From NCBI GenBank assembly GCA_019421725.1, contig JAHZES010000142.1, forward strand, positions 1 to 5,399: DNA of 5,399 nucleotides, read 5' to 3'. The notes below the pieces were generated by a model. It was not told the origin of the DNA. It did no database searches and saw nothing but the letters and a program-made list of their open reading frames with translations. Of this stretch, positions 1 to 5,399 are shown one piece after another (position 1 is the stretch's first letter; each line of letters opens with the position of its first letter). A program made the position numbers and the translations under genes. This stretch comes from Clostridiales bacterium (lineage in GTDB: Bacteria; Bacillota; Clostridia; Oscillospirales; Acutalibacteraceae).

Positions 1-1064
1 TGATACATTTTCAGTTCCGGTCCGACAACGATTACGGAACGGCCGGAGTAATCGACTCGCTTGCCGAGCAGGTTCTGGCGGAACCGGCCCTGCTTACCCT
101 TAAGCATATCGGAAAGCGATTTGAACGGGCGGTTGTTCGGCCCGGTTACCGGGCGGCCGCGGCGGCCATTGTCAATCAGAGCGTCAACCGCTTCCTGCAG
201 CATGCGCTTTTCATTGCGGACGATAATATCCGGGCCGCCCAGCTCCAGCAGGCGCTTAAGGCGGTTATTGCGGTTGATGACGCGGCGGTAGAGGTCGTTT
301 AAATCGGACGTTGCAAAACGGCCGCCGTCCAGCTGAACCATCGGGCGAAGGTCCGGCGGAATAACCGGCAATACATTGAGGATCATCCATTCCGGGCGGT
401 TGCCGGAGATGCGGAACGAATCCACAACCTCCAACCGCTTGAGCAGACGGACTCGTTTCTGCCCGCTGGCGTTCTCCAGCTCTGCCTTCAGGCTTTCGGA
501 AAGCTCGTCAAGGTCGATCTCGGCCAACAGCTGCTGAATTGCTTCCGCGCCCATGCCCGCTTTAAAATCGCCCTCATCATATTTTTCGCGAAGCTCGCGG
601 TATTCTTTTTCGCTGAGCATCTGCCCCTTGGAAAGCTCTCTTGCGCAGCCGGGGTCTGTTACGATATACATCGCAAAATAAAGCACCTTTTCCAGCATAC
701 GGGGAGAGATGTCCAGAATCAAGCCCATGCGGGAGGGAATCCCCTTGAAATACCAGATGTGCGAAACCGGCGCAGCCAGTTCAATATGACCCATGCGCTC
801 ACGGCGCACCTTGGCCCGCGTTACCTCAACGCCGCAGCGGTCGCAGATTTTACCCTTATAGCGAATGCGTTTATATTTGCCGCAGTGGCACTCCCAGTCC
901 TTCTGCGGCCCAAAAATACGCTCGCAGAACAGGCCGTCGCGCTCGGGCTTCAGGGTTCGGTAGTTGATCGTTTCCGGCTTTTTGACCTCACCGTAAGACC
1001 ATTCTCTGATCATTTCGGGTGAAGCAAGACCGATCTTAATCGATTCGAATGCGTTAAATTCCAT
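1..1064 (-). CDS. rpoC: RNA polymerase beta-prime subunit, N-terminal part (cut by window edge)
   Basis: This is the largest catalytic subunit of RNA polymerase, which with beta forms the DNA/RNA-binding cleft. Only the first ~354 codons are present; the frame is open to base 1, so the NADFDGD catalytic loop lies outside. Translation starts MEFNAFESIKIGLASPEMIR. The zinc ribbon is visible with Cys59, Cys61, Cys74 and Cys77 (WECHCGKYK, then CDRCGVEV), followed by VRRERMGHIELAAPVSHIW. Residues ~254-300 form the clamp-helix coiled coil that binds the primary sigma factor (RRVINRNNRLKRLLELGGPD, IIVRNEKRMLQEAVDALIDN). Residues ~322-344 (GRFRQNLLGKRVDYSGRS) belong to the switch-2/DNA-binding region. 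The ATG at 1064 is preceded by AGGAGG with an 8-base spacer and matches the family N-terminus. It lies 26 bases after the rpoB stop, so the two are co-transcribed. Nothing in the visible part is broken or unusual. Identity is certain; the full length is unknown. Confidence 0.98.
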   Translation of the reverse strand, partial: MEFNAFESIKIGLASPEMIREWSYGEVKKPETINYRTLKPERDGLFCERIFGPQKDWECHCGKYKRIRYKGKICDRCGVEVTRAKVRRERMGHIELAAPVSHIWYFKGIPSRMGLILDISPRMLEKVLYFAMYIVTDPGCARELSKGQMLSEKEYRELREKYDEGDFKAGMGAEAIQQLLAEIDLDELSESLKAELENASGQKRVRLLKRLEVVDSFRISGNRPEWMILNVLPVIPPDLRPMVQLDGGRFATSDLNDLYRRVINRNNRLKRLLELGGPDIIVRNEKRMLQEAVDALIDNGRRGRPVTGPNNRPFKSLSDMLKGKQGRFRQNLLGKRVDYSGRSVIVVGPELKMY

Positions 1065-1072
1065 GCTTATAA

Positions 1073-1078
1073 CCTCCT
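1073..1078 (-). promoter_or_regulatory. Strong Shine-Dalgarno of rpoC
   Basis: AGGAGG on the minus strand is separated from the rpoC ATG (1064) by the 8 bases TTATAAGC. It is a full match to the anti-Shine-Dalgarno core. It sits wholly in the 26-base gap between rpoB and rpoC, so rpoC can initiate independently and need not rely on coupling to rpoB. It fixes the rpoC start. Confidence 0.9.
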
Positions 1079-1090
1079 GTCAATCAGAAA

Positions 1091-4000
1091 TCAGTCTTCC
1101 GGATCAAACTCCTCCGGCTGTGCGTCGTCCTCAAAACCGAAGTCCTCTTCCTCATCCTCGTCGGAATCGGAAGCAAAAATCGAATTTTCTTCGGAATCCG
1201 GGTCAATGTTGTAGCCGTCCATGTCGTCGCTGTCATTGACGTATTTTTCATCAAAGCTGTCGTCCACCGGAGTCAGCCCCATATCATCATCGTCGTCAAA
1301 ATCCTGGCGCAGATCGATCTCCTCGTTGTTCTGGTCGAGAACCTTCACATCGAGGCACAGGGACTGCAGTTCCTTGATCAAAACCTTAAACGATTCCGGA
1401 ATGCCCGGCTTCGGCACGTTCTGGCCCTTGACGATCGCTTCATATGTCTTGACGCGGCCCACCACGTCGTCAGACTTGACGGTCAGGATCTCCTGCAGAG
1501 TATAGGCTGCGCCGTAAGCTTCCAGCGCCCAAACTTCCATTTCGCCGAAGCGCTGGCCGCCGAACTGAGCTTTACCGCCCAGAGGCTGCTGGGTAACGAG
1601 GGAGTACGGGCCGGTGGAACGGGCATGGATCTTATCGTCAACCAGATGGTGCAGCTTGAGGTAATACATATAGCCGACGGTAACGGGATTGTCGAACGGC
1701 TGACCAGTACGCCCGTCGTACAGGATCGTCTTGCCGTCCTCACGGAGCCCCGCCTGCTTAAGGCATTCGCGGATGTCGGCCTCGTGCGCACCGTCGAACA
1801 CCGGCGTCATCACCTTCCAGCCAAGCGCCGCGGCGGCGCGGCCAAGATGAACCTCGAGCACCTGCCCGATATTCATTCGGGAAGGAACGCCCAACGGGTT
1901 CAAAACAATATCCAGCGGGGTGCCGTCCGGCAGGAACGGCATATCCTCCACCGGGAGAATGCGGGAAACAACACCCTTGTTGCCGTGGCGGCCGGCCATT
2001 TTATCGCCGACGGAAATCTTTCTCTTCTGAGCAATATAGCAGCGGACGATCTCGTTGACGCCCGGGCTCAGCTCGTCGCGGCTGTTTTCGCGGTTAAAGA
2101 TCTTCACGTCGACCACGATGCCGTATTCGCCGTGGGGAACGCGCAGGGAGGTGTCGCGCACCTCGCGCGCTTTTTCGCCGAAAATCGCACGCAGCAGCCG
2201 TTCCTCGGCGGTCAGCTCGGTTTCACCCTTCGGGGTCACCTTACCGACCAGAATATCTCCGGCATGCACTTCGGCGCCAATGTGAATAATGCCTCGTTCG
2301 TCAAGATCCTTCAGCGGTTCGTCGCCCACGTTCGGAATATCGCGGGTGATCTCCTCCGCGCCAAGTTTCGTGTCGCGCGCTTCCACCTCATATTCCTCAA
2401 TGTGGATAGACGTGAACACATCGTCGCGAACAACCTTTTCACTGAGCAGAACGGCGTCCTCGTAGTTGTAGCCTTCCCACGTCATAAATCCGATCAGCGC
2501 ATTTTTGCCAAGGCTGATCTCTCCGTTGCAGGTGGACGGGCCGTCGGCGATCACATCGCCGGCCTCCAGCCGGTCTCCGACATTGACGATCGGCACCTGA
2601 TTAAAGCAGGTTCCCTGATTGGAACGCAGAAATTTAATGATCTCATAACGGTCAATATCGCCGTCGTCCTTCTCGACGGTAACCATATCGGCGCTGACGC
2701 TCTTGACCACGCCGGCGTTTCTGCAGATAACGCAGACACCGGAATCGACCGCGGCTTTGTATTCCATACCGGTGCCGACGATCGGGTTGCTGGTTTTGAG
2801 CAGCGGAACTGCCTGCCGCTGCATGTTGGAACCCATCAGCGCACGGTTGGCGTCGTCGTTTTCCAGGAACGGAATCATGGCCGTGGCAACAGAAACGACC
2901 ATCTTCGGAGAAACGTCCATGAAATCGACCTTATCGCGCTCAATTTCAACAAAGCTGTCGCGCAGACGGGCGTTAACGCGCGGGCGAACAAAGCGGTGCT
3001 CGTCATCCAGCGGCTCATTGGCCTGTGCGACTACATATTCGTCCTCCACATCGGCGGTCATGTAAACCACCTCGTCGGTGACCTGGTGCGTCTCTTTATC
3101 CACGCGGCGGTAGGGCGCCTCCACAAAGCCGTATTCGTTGATGCGCGCATACGTCGCCAGGTAGGAGATCAGACCGATGTTCGGGCCTTCCGGCGTCTCG
3201 ATCGGGCACATGCGGCCGTAGTGCGTGTAGTGAACGTCGCGGACCTCGAAACCTGCGCGGTCACGGGAAAGACCGCCCGGCCCCAAAGCGGAAAGGCGGC
3301 GCTTGTGCGTCAGCTCGGCAAGCGGGTTGGTCTGGTCCATAAACTGAGAAAGCGGAGACGAACCGAAGAACTCCTTGATCGCCGCCAGAACCGGGCGGAT
3401 GTTGATCAGGGCGTTCGGCGTCATGGCGTCGACCTCGCTGGCCTGCAGCGTCATGCGCTCGCGGATCACACGCTCCAAACGGGAAAAGCCGATGCGGAAC
3501 TGGTTCTGCAGCAGCTCGCCGACCGAACGGATGCGGCGGTTGCCCAAATGGTCAATATCATCGGTAGTTCCCAGCCCGCAGGCAAGGCAATTCATATAGT
3601 TAATGGTAGCAAAAATATCGTCGTTGATAATATGCTTCGGCGTCAGCTCATCCAGATGGGCCCGAACGGCGTCCTTCAACGCCTCTTCATCGTCGCCGCA
3701 GCTGTCGAGCAGGTCGCACAGAACGGAAAAACGAACCTTTTCAAGCACGCCGCATTCCTTCTTGGCGTCAAACGAAACAAAGTCGTTGATATCCACCATG
3801 CCGTTAGAAATGATCTTAACGGTGCGGTCGCCTTCGACGGTGGCATACGCCACGGAAACGCCGGCTTTTTCAAGCTTTTCGGCTTTTTCACGGGTAACGA
3901 TCTCGCCTTCCTCGGCAAGCATTTCGCCCGTACGCGGGTCCGCGATCGGATAAAGCAGCTTCTGCCCGGCCAAACGGCCGGCGATGCCCAGCTTTTTGTT

Positions 4001-4828
4001 GTATTTATACCGTCCCACGCGGGAAAGATCGTAACGGCGGGGATCGAAGAACAGGTTGTCCAAATGCGTTTTCGCGCTTTCCACCGTCGGCGGCTCGCCC
4101 GGGCGCAGCTTGCGGTAGATCTCGATCAGCGCTTCCTCGGTGTTGCGGCAGCTTTCCTTTTCGAACGATGCGCGGATGCGGTCGTCATCGCCGAAGAAAT
4201 CGAGGATCTCCTGGTCGGTGCCGAGCCCGAGCGCACGGATAAAGACCGTGATCGGGATCTTGCGGTTTTTGTCGATCCGGACGTAAAACACATCGTTGGC
4301 ATCGGTTTCATATTCCAGCCACGCGCCGCGGTTCGGAATAACGGTTGCCGAAAACAGCTCCTTGCCGGTGCGGTCGTGCTCCATCTTGTAATAGACGCCC
4401 GGTGAACGGACCAGCTGGGAAACGATGACACGCTCGGCACCGTTGATGACAAAGGTGCCGCTGTCGGTCATCAGCGGAAAATCGCCCATATAAACGTTGG
4501 AATCCTTAATTTCGCCGGTCTCCTTGTTGAACAGGCGGGCGGTCACGCGCAGGGGCGCCGCATAGGTCGCGTCACGGGACTTGCATTCCGTAATGCTGTA
4601 GTTCGGCGTGTCGTCCAGGTGGTAATCCACAAAGTCAAGTACCAGATTCCCGGAATAGTCGGTAATTCCGGAAACATCGCGGAAGACATCCTTCAGCCCC
4701 TCCGTCAGGAACCAGTTGTAGGAGTTCTTCTGCACCTCGATCAGGTTTGGCATGTCCAAAACCTCGTTGATACGAGCGAAGTTCATGCGGACGTTTTTGC
4801 CAAGACGAGTAGGTTTGACATTCACCAT
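1091..4828 (-). CDS. rpoB: RNA polymerase beta subunit
   Basis: This is the beta subunit of cytoplasmic RNA polymerase, which with beta-prime forms the active centre. From ATG 4828 the protein is 1245 residues. Protrusion and lobe domains fill roughly residues 20-440. The rifampicin region is at 489-520 (GSSPLSQFMDQTNPLAELTH, then KRRLSALGPGGL), and the second rifampicin cluster (IETPEGPNIGLI) is at ~543-554. NYED at 788-791 carries the acidic pair equivalent to E. coli E813/D814. KMAGRHGNKG at 943-952 carries the lysines equivalent to E. coli K1065 and K1073. The C-terminal clamp segment (GGKAQFGGQRFGEMEVWALE) is at ~1084-1103. The large gammaproteobacterial insert is absent, as is usual in Firmicutes. 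Residues 1177-1245 form an acidic tail. An in-frame GTG at 4840 would add MIEP, but the ATG gives the family-typical start MVNVKPTRLGKN and lies downstream of GGAGTGAT. The gene is complete and undamaged. It leads an operon with rpoC and has its own promoter. Confidence 0.98.
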   Translation of the reverse strand: MVNVKPTRLGKNVRMNFARINEVLDMPNLIEVQKNSYNWFLTEGLKDVFRDVSGITDYSGNLVLDFVDYHLDDTPNYSITECKSRDATYAAPLRVTARLFNKETGEIKDSNVYMGDFPLMTDSGTFVINGAERVIVSQLVRSPGVYYKMEHDRTGKELFSATVIPNRGAWLEYETDANDVFYVRIDKNRKIPITVFIRALGLGTDQEILDFFGDDDRIRASFEKESCRNTEEALIEIYRKLRPGEPPTVESAKTHLDNLFFDPRRYDLSRVGRYKYNKKLGIAGRLAGQKLLYPIADPRTGEMLAEEGEIVTREKAEKLEKAGVSVAYATVEGDRTVKIISNGMVDINDFVSFDAKKECGVLEKVRFSVLCDLLDSCGDDEEALKDAVRAHLDELTPKHIINDDIFATINYMNCLACGLGTTDDIDHLGNRRIRSVGELLQNQFRIGFSRLERVIRERMTLQASEVDAMTPNALINIRPVLAAIKEFFGSSPLSQFMDQTNPLAELTHKRRLSALGPGGLSRDRAGFEVRDVHYTHYGRMCPIETPEGPNIGLISYLATYARINEYGFVEAPYRRVDKETHQVTDEVVYMTADVEDEYVVAQANEPLDDEHRFVRPRVNARLRDSFVEIERDKVDFMDVSPKMVVSVATAMIPFLENDDANRALMGSNMQRQAVPLLKTSNPIVGTGMEYKAAVDSGVCVICRNAGVVKSVSADMVTVEKDDGDIDRYEIIKFLRSNQGTCFNQVPIVNVGDRLEAGDVIADGPSTCNGEISLGKNALIGFMTWEGYNYEDAVLLSEKVVRDDVFTSIHIEEYEVEARDTKLGAEEITRDIPNVGDEPLKDLDERGIIHIGAEVHAGDILVGKVTPKGETELTAEERLLRAIFGEKAREVRDTSLRVPHGEYGIVVDVKIFNRENSRDELSPGVNEIVRCYIAQKRKISVGDKMAGRHGNKGVVSRILPVEDMPFLPDGTPLDIVLNPLGVPSRMNIGQVLEVHLGRAAAALGWKVMTPVFDGAHEADIRECLKQAGLREDGKTILYDGRTGQPFDNPVTVGYMYYLKLHHLVDDKIHARSTGPYSLVTQQPLGGKAQFGGQRFGEMEVWALEAYGAAYTLQEILTVKSDDVVGRVKTYEAIVKGQNVPKPGIPESFKVLIKELQSLCLDVKVLDQNNEEIDLRQDFDDDDDMGLTPVDDSFDEKYVNDSDDMDGYNIDPDSEENSIFASDSDEDEEEDFGFEDDAQPEEFDPED

Positions 4829-4835
4829 AGGCTCT

Positions 4836-4843
4836 ATCACTCC
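4836..4843 (-). promoter_or_regulatory. Likely Shine-Dalgarno deciding the rpoB start
   Basis: GGAGTGAT on the minus strand matches GGAGGTGAT except for one missing G. The GGAG core ends 11 bases before ATG 4828, which is somewhat long. The alternative GTG start at 4840 overlaps this motif, and only weak purine runs (AGAGAAATGGA) precede that GTG. This favours ATG 4828 as the start, in agreement with the family N-terminus, but use of both starts cannot be excluded. Confidence 0.55.
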
Positions 4844-4853
4844 ATTTCTCTAT

Positions 4854-4886
4854 TTACCGACAAATTCGGCGAAAATGGTTGGTCAT
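4854..4886 (-). CDS. Possible 10-codon leader peptide upstream of rpoB
   Basis: The minus strand carries ATG at 4886 followed by nine more codons and TAA, encoding MTNHFRRICR. AAGGA (4897-4893) lies 6 bases before the ATG, which is ideal spacing. The stop lies 25 bases before the rpoB ATG and 13 before the alternative GTG, close enough for ribosomes on it to affect rpoB initiation or leader folding. Three of the ten residues are arginine. No similar peptide is known to me. A short ORF with a purine-rich motif can arise by chance in AT-rich leaders, so this is only a candidate. Confidence 0.25.
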   Translation of the reverse strand: MTNHFRRICR

Positions 4887-4887
4887 G

Positions 4888-4905
4888 AAATTTCCTTGGA
4901 AATTT
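4888..4905. repeat. Perfect inverted repeat, 8-base arms, in the rpoB leader
   Basis: AAATTTCC and GGAAATTT are exact reverse complements separated by 2 bases (TT on the plus strand). In RNA from the minus strand it can form a 7-bp stem, mostly A-U, closed by C-G around the tetraloop CAAG. The Shine-Dalgarno of the small upstream ORF (4897-4893) lies in its loop and 3' arm. It could be an RNA hairpin or a DNA-binding site; the stem is thermodynamically weak. Confidence 0.55.
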
Positions 4906-4917
4906 GGACAAAAACCC

Positions 4918-4946
4918 TTGAAATTGCGGTAGGTTTATGCTAATAT
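4918..4946 (+). promoter_or_regulatory. Possible plus-strand promoter antisense to the rpoB leader
   Basis: TTGAAA (4918-4923, 5 of 6), a 17-base spacer and TAATAT (4941-4946, 4 of 6) are preceded directly by TGC, the extended -10 motif. The start would be near 4953. Transcription would run rightwards across the rpoB promoter and reach the terminator at 5061-5095, giving an RNA of about 140 bases. The region is AT-rich, so a chance match is quite possible. Confidence 0.3.
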
Positions 4947-4991
4947 ATTCAAAGAAAATAGGCGCAAATTCCCAAGATAATGCAGTATATT

Positions 4992-5020
4992 ATTGTACCG
5001 CATTTTCTTTTGTTTGTCAA
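4992..5020 (-). promoter_or_regulatory. sigmaA promoter of rpoBC
   Basis: On the minus strand TTGACA (5020-5015, perfect -35) is followed by a 17-base spacer and TACAAT (4997-4992, 5 of 6 to the -10 consensus). Spacing is optimal and the orientation points at rpoB. The predicted start is about 4986-4984. This explains how rpoBC is expressed without the ribosomal protein genes rplJ/rplL directly upstream. Confidence 0.88.
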
Positions 5021-5060
5021 TCTCTTTTTGCGGAAATTCAGATTTTTATTGCTGCTTTTC

Positions 5061-5095
5061 AAAGCTGCCGCTTTCACATGCGGCGGCTTTTTTAT
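5061..5095 (+). terminator. Intrinsic terminator with no obvious gene before it
   Basis: AAAGCTGCCGC (5061-5071) pairs with GCGGCGGCTTT (5080-5090) over 11 bp with one G-U pair, around the 8-base loop TTTCACAT. The downstream arm runs into six consecutive T residues (5088-5093), then ATT. This is a good rho-independent terminator for plus-strand transcription. On the minus strand the stem is followed only by TTTGAAAAG, so it should work poorly in that direction. No plus-strand gene lies between the rpoB start and this hairpin. It may end a small RNA, block antisense transcription, or be left over from a lost gene. Confidence 0.75.
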
Positions 5096-5169
5096 TGATA
5101 CCGGCGTTGTACACCGTTTTTGCACCTTTGAGGCAGTATGGTCGAATTTTCCTGCTCTTATGCACCGGC

Positions 5170-5197
5170 AGAGAAAACCGGGAGAACCCCTCCCCGG
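5170..5197 (-). terminator. Weak terminator-like hairpin on the minus strand
   Basis: Read on the minus strand, CCGGG (5197-5193) pairs with CCCGG (5182-5178), and after one bulged G, AG pairs with CU around the loop GGGUU. The stem is followed by UUUUCUCU (5177-5170). The stem is GC-rich but short, and the U-tract is interrupted. It could stop leftward transcription coming from the divergent gene before it reaches the rpoB promoter. This is a low-confidence call. Confidence 0.3.
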
Positions 5198-5232
5198 AAT
5201 TATCGAATTTATCGCAAAACAATAAAAAAGGA

Positions 5233-5261
5233 TTGACTTTCCCGCGCGCAGCCCGTATACT
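5233..5261 (+). promoter_or_regulatory. sigmaA promoter of the divergent membrane-protein gene
   Basis: TTGACT (5233-5238, 5 of 6), a 17-base spacer and TATACT (5256-5261, 5 of 6) form a near-consensus promoter. An A-rich stretch (AAAACAATAAAAAAGGA, 5216-5232) lies directly upstream of the -35 and resembles an UP element for alpha-subunit binding. The predicted start is near 5268, leaving a leader of about 30 bases before the ATG at 5299. Confidence 0.85.
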
Positions 5262-5290
5262 GGTTTCGGAAAATCTTCAACAGAAACCGG
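5260..5290. repeat. Inverted repeat across the start of the divergent transcript
   Basis: CTGGTTTC (5260-5267) and GAAACCGG (5283-5290) are inverted repeats with one G-T position and a 15-base spacer. The left arm overlaps the last bases of the -10 box and the right arm runs into the Shine-Dalgarno. The left arm lies mostly upstream of the predicted start, so a DNA operator fits better than an RNA hairpin. An imperfect repeat of this size could be chance. Confidence 0.3.
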
Positions 5291-5298
5291 GGATATTT

Positions 5299-5399
5299 AT
5301 GAATCAGAAAAAGCTTGCCCGATGGCTGAAGGGCATCACCGTTATCCTGTGCCTGATGCTGCTTTGCGTTTTCTTTGTTCTCAGCCCCATGATCGACAG
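5299..5399 (+). CDS. N-terminus of a small membrane protein, DUF2975-like (cut by window edge)
   Basis: Only 33 codons are visible. The protein starts MNQKKLARWLKGITVILCLM and continues LLCVFFVLSPMID. A short basic amphipathic start is followed by one hydrophobic helix (about residues 13-30), which predicts insertion in the cytoplasmic membrane with the N-terminus inside. The K-x-L-A-x-W-L-K pattern before the first helix is what I associate with DUF2975 proteins. These are small multi-helix membrane proteins of Firmicutes whose genes often precede a small XRE/YozG-type regulator; their function is not known. ATG 5299 is supported by GGGGA (5289-5293), 5 bases upstream, and by the strong promoter at 5233-5261; no other in-frame start lies between promoter and ATG. 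It is divergent from rpoB. The family call rests on a short stretch; an unrelated small membrane protein is possible. Confidence 0.6.
   Translation, partial: MNQKKLARWLKGITVILCLMLLCVFFVLSPMID

Larger units (their letters stand above)
4829..4986 (-). promoter_or_regulatory. Predicted 5' leader of the rpoBC transcript
   Basis: The sigmaA promoter at 5020-4992 puts the transcription start near 4986-4984, so the mRNA has a leader of about 157 bases, which is long for a simple leader. It is AT-rich and contains, in order: an imperfect long hairpin (4977-4916) followed by five U residues, a perfect short palindrome (4905-4888), a 10-codon ORF (4886-4854), and the rpoB ribosome-binding site. I recognise no known riboswitch or ribosomal-protein-binding leader. 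Extra length and structure are compatible with regulation after initiation; this is inference. Confidence 0.5.

Noticed and set aside
759..1022. An 87-codon plus-strand ORF over the rpoC N-terminus
   Set aside because: It is antisense to the conserved zinc-ribbon region of rpoC and is explained by that gene.
2723..3601. Two CxxC pairs in RpoB (residues 414-417 and 699-702) as a possible metal site
   Set aside because: They are far apart in sequence and in different domains of the known beta fold, and no metal site is known there. Cysteine-rich variation is common in anaerobic Clostridia.
1625..4405. A 926-codon open frame on the plus strand, antisense to rpoB
   Set aside because: Its codons are in exact register with the rpoB codons, so its stops would correspond to TTA, CTA and TCA on the rpoB strand. 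rpoB simply avoids these rare codons across residues 142-1068. The translation resembles no protein I know, and the opposite strand is unmistakable rpoB.
4815..4820. Perfect TTGACA on the plus strand inside the rpoB 5' end
   Set aside because: No -10-like hexamer lies 16-18 bases downstream (bases around 4838-4843 read CACTCC); the hexamer reflects rpoB codons.
4619..4943. Plus-strand ORFs overlapping the rpoB 5' end and leader
   Set aside because: They are antisense to highly conserved rpoB codons and the leader, and have no convincing ribosome-binding site or recognisable product.
4980..5225. An 81-codon plus-strand ORF with a hydrophobic start (MQYIIVPHFLLF...)
   Set aside because: It has no ribosome-binding site before the ATG, reads straight through the terminator hairpin at 5061-5095, and overlaps the rpoB promoter. 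The hydrophobic stretch comes from T-rich DNA.

Overview
The window is a core-genome segment encoding bacterial RNA polymerase. The protein sequences suggest a Clostridia-type Firmicute, probably from the Oscillospiraceae/Ruminococcaceae side. The reasons are the MVNVKP start and overall domain plan of RpoB, the lack of the large beta insert found in gammaproteobacteria, Firmicutes-type residues in the rifampicin region, a long acidic RpoB tail, and the RpoC N-terminus with its zinc ribbon. The taxonomic call is an inference from remembered family sequences; no search was run.

Layout from left to right: positions 1-1064 (minus strand) hold the N-terminal ~354 codons of rpoC, which runs off the left edge. 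A 26-base gap with a strong Shine-Dalgarno separates it from the complete rpoB (minus strand, best start ATG at 4828, 1245 residues, stop at 1091). Positions 4829-5298 are a ~470-base AT-rich divergent intergenic region. The partial gene starting at 5299 on the plus strand encodes the first 33 residues of a small membrane protein that resembles DUF2975 proteins.

The intergenic region is the least ordinary part. It has a near-consensus sigmaA promoter for rpoBC (5020-4992, minus) with a ~157-base leader, and an equally good promoter for the divergent gene (5233-5261, plus). So rpoBC here starts its own transcription unit and does not directly follow rplJL. The leader contains a 10-codon upstream ORF whose ribosome-binding site lies inside a perfect 8-2-8 inverted repeat, plus a longer imperfect hairpin followed by five U residues. 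On the plus strand an intrinsic terminator at 5061-5095 has no annotated gene before it. A weaker plus-strand promoter at 4918-4946 could feed it, giving a hypothetical ~140-nt RNA that runs head-on against the rpoB promoter.

Together, rpoB and rpoC supply the catalytic core of RNA polymerase (beta and beta-prime) and are clearly co-transcribed. The divergent membrane protein has no evident functional link to them. I found no mobile elements, CRISPR arrays, tRNA or rRNA genes. The sequence does not show a clearly novel system; the intergenic RNA elements are the candidates worth testing.
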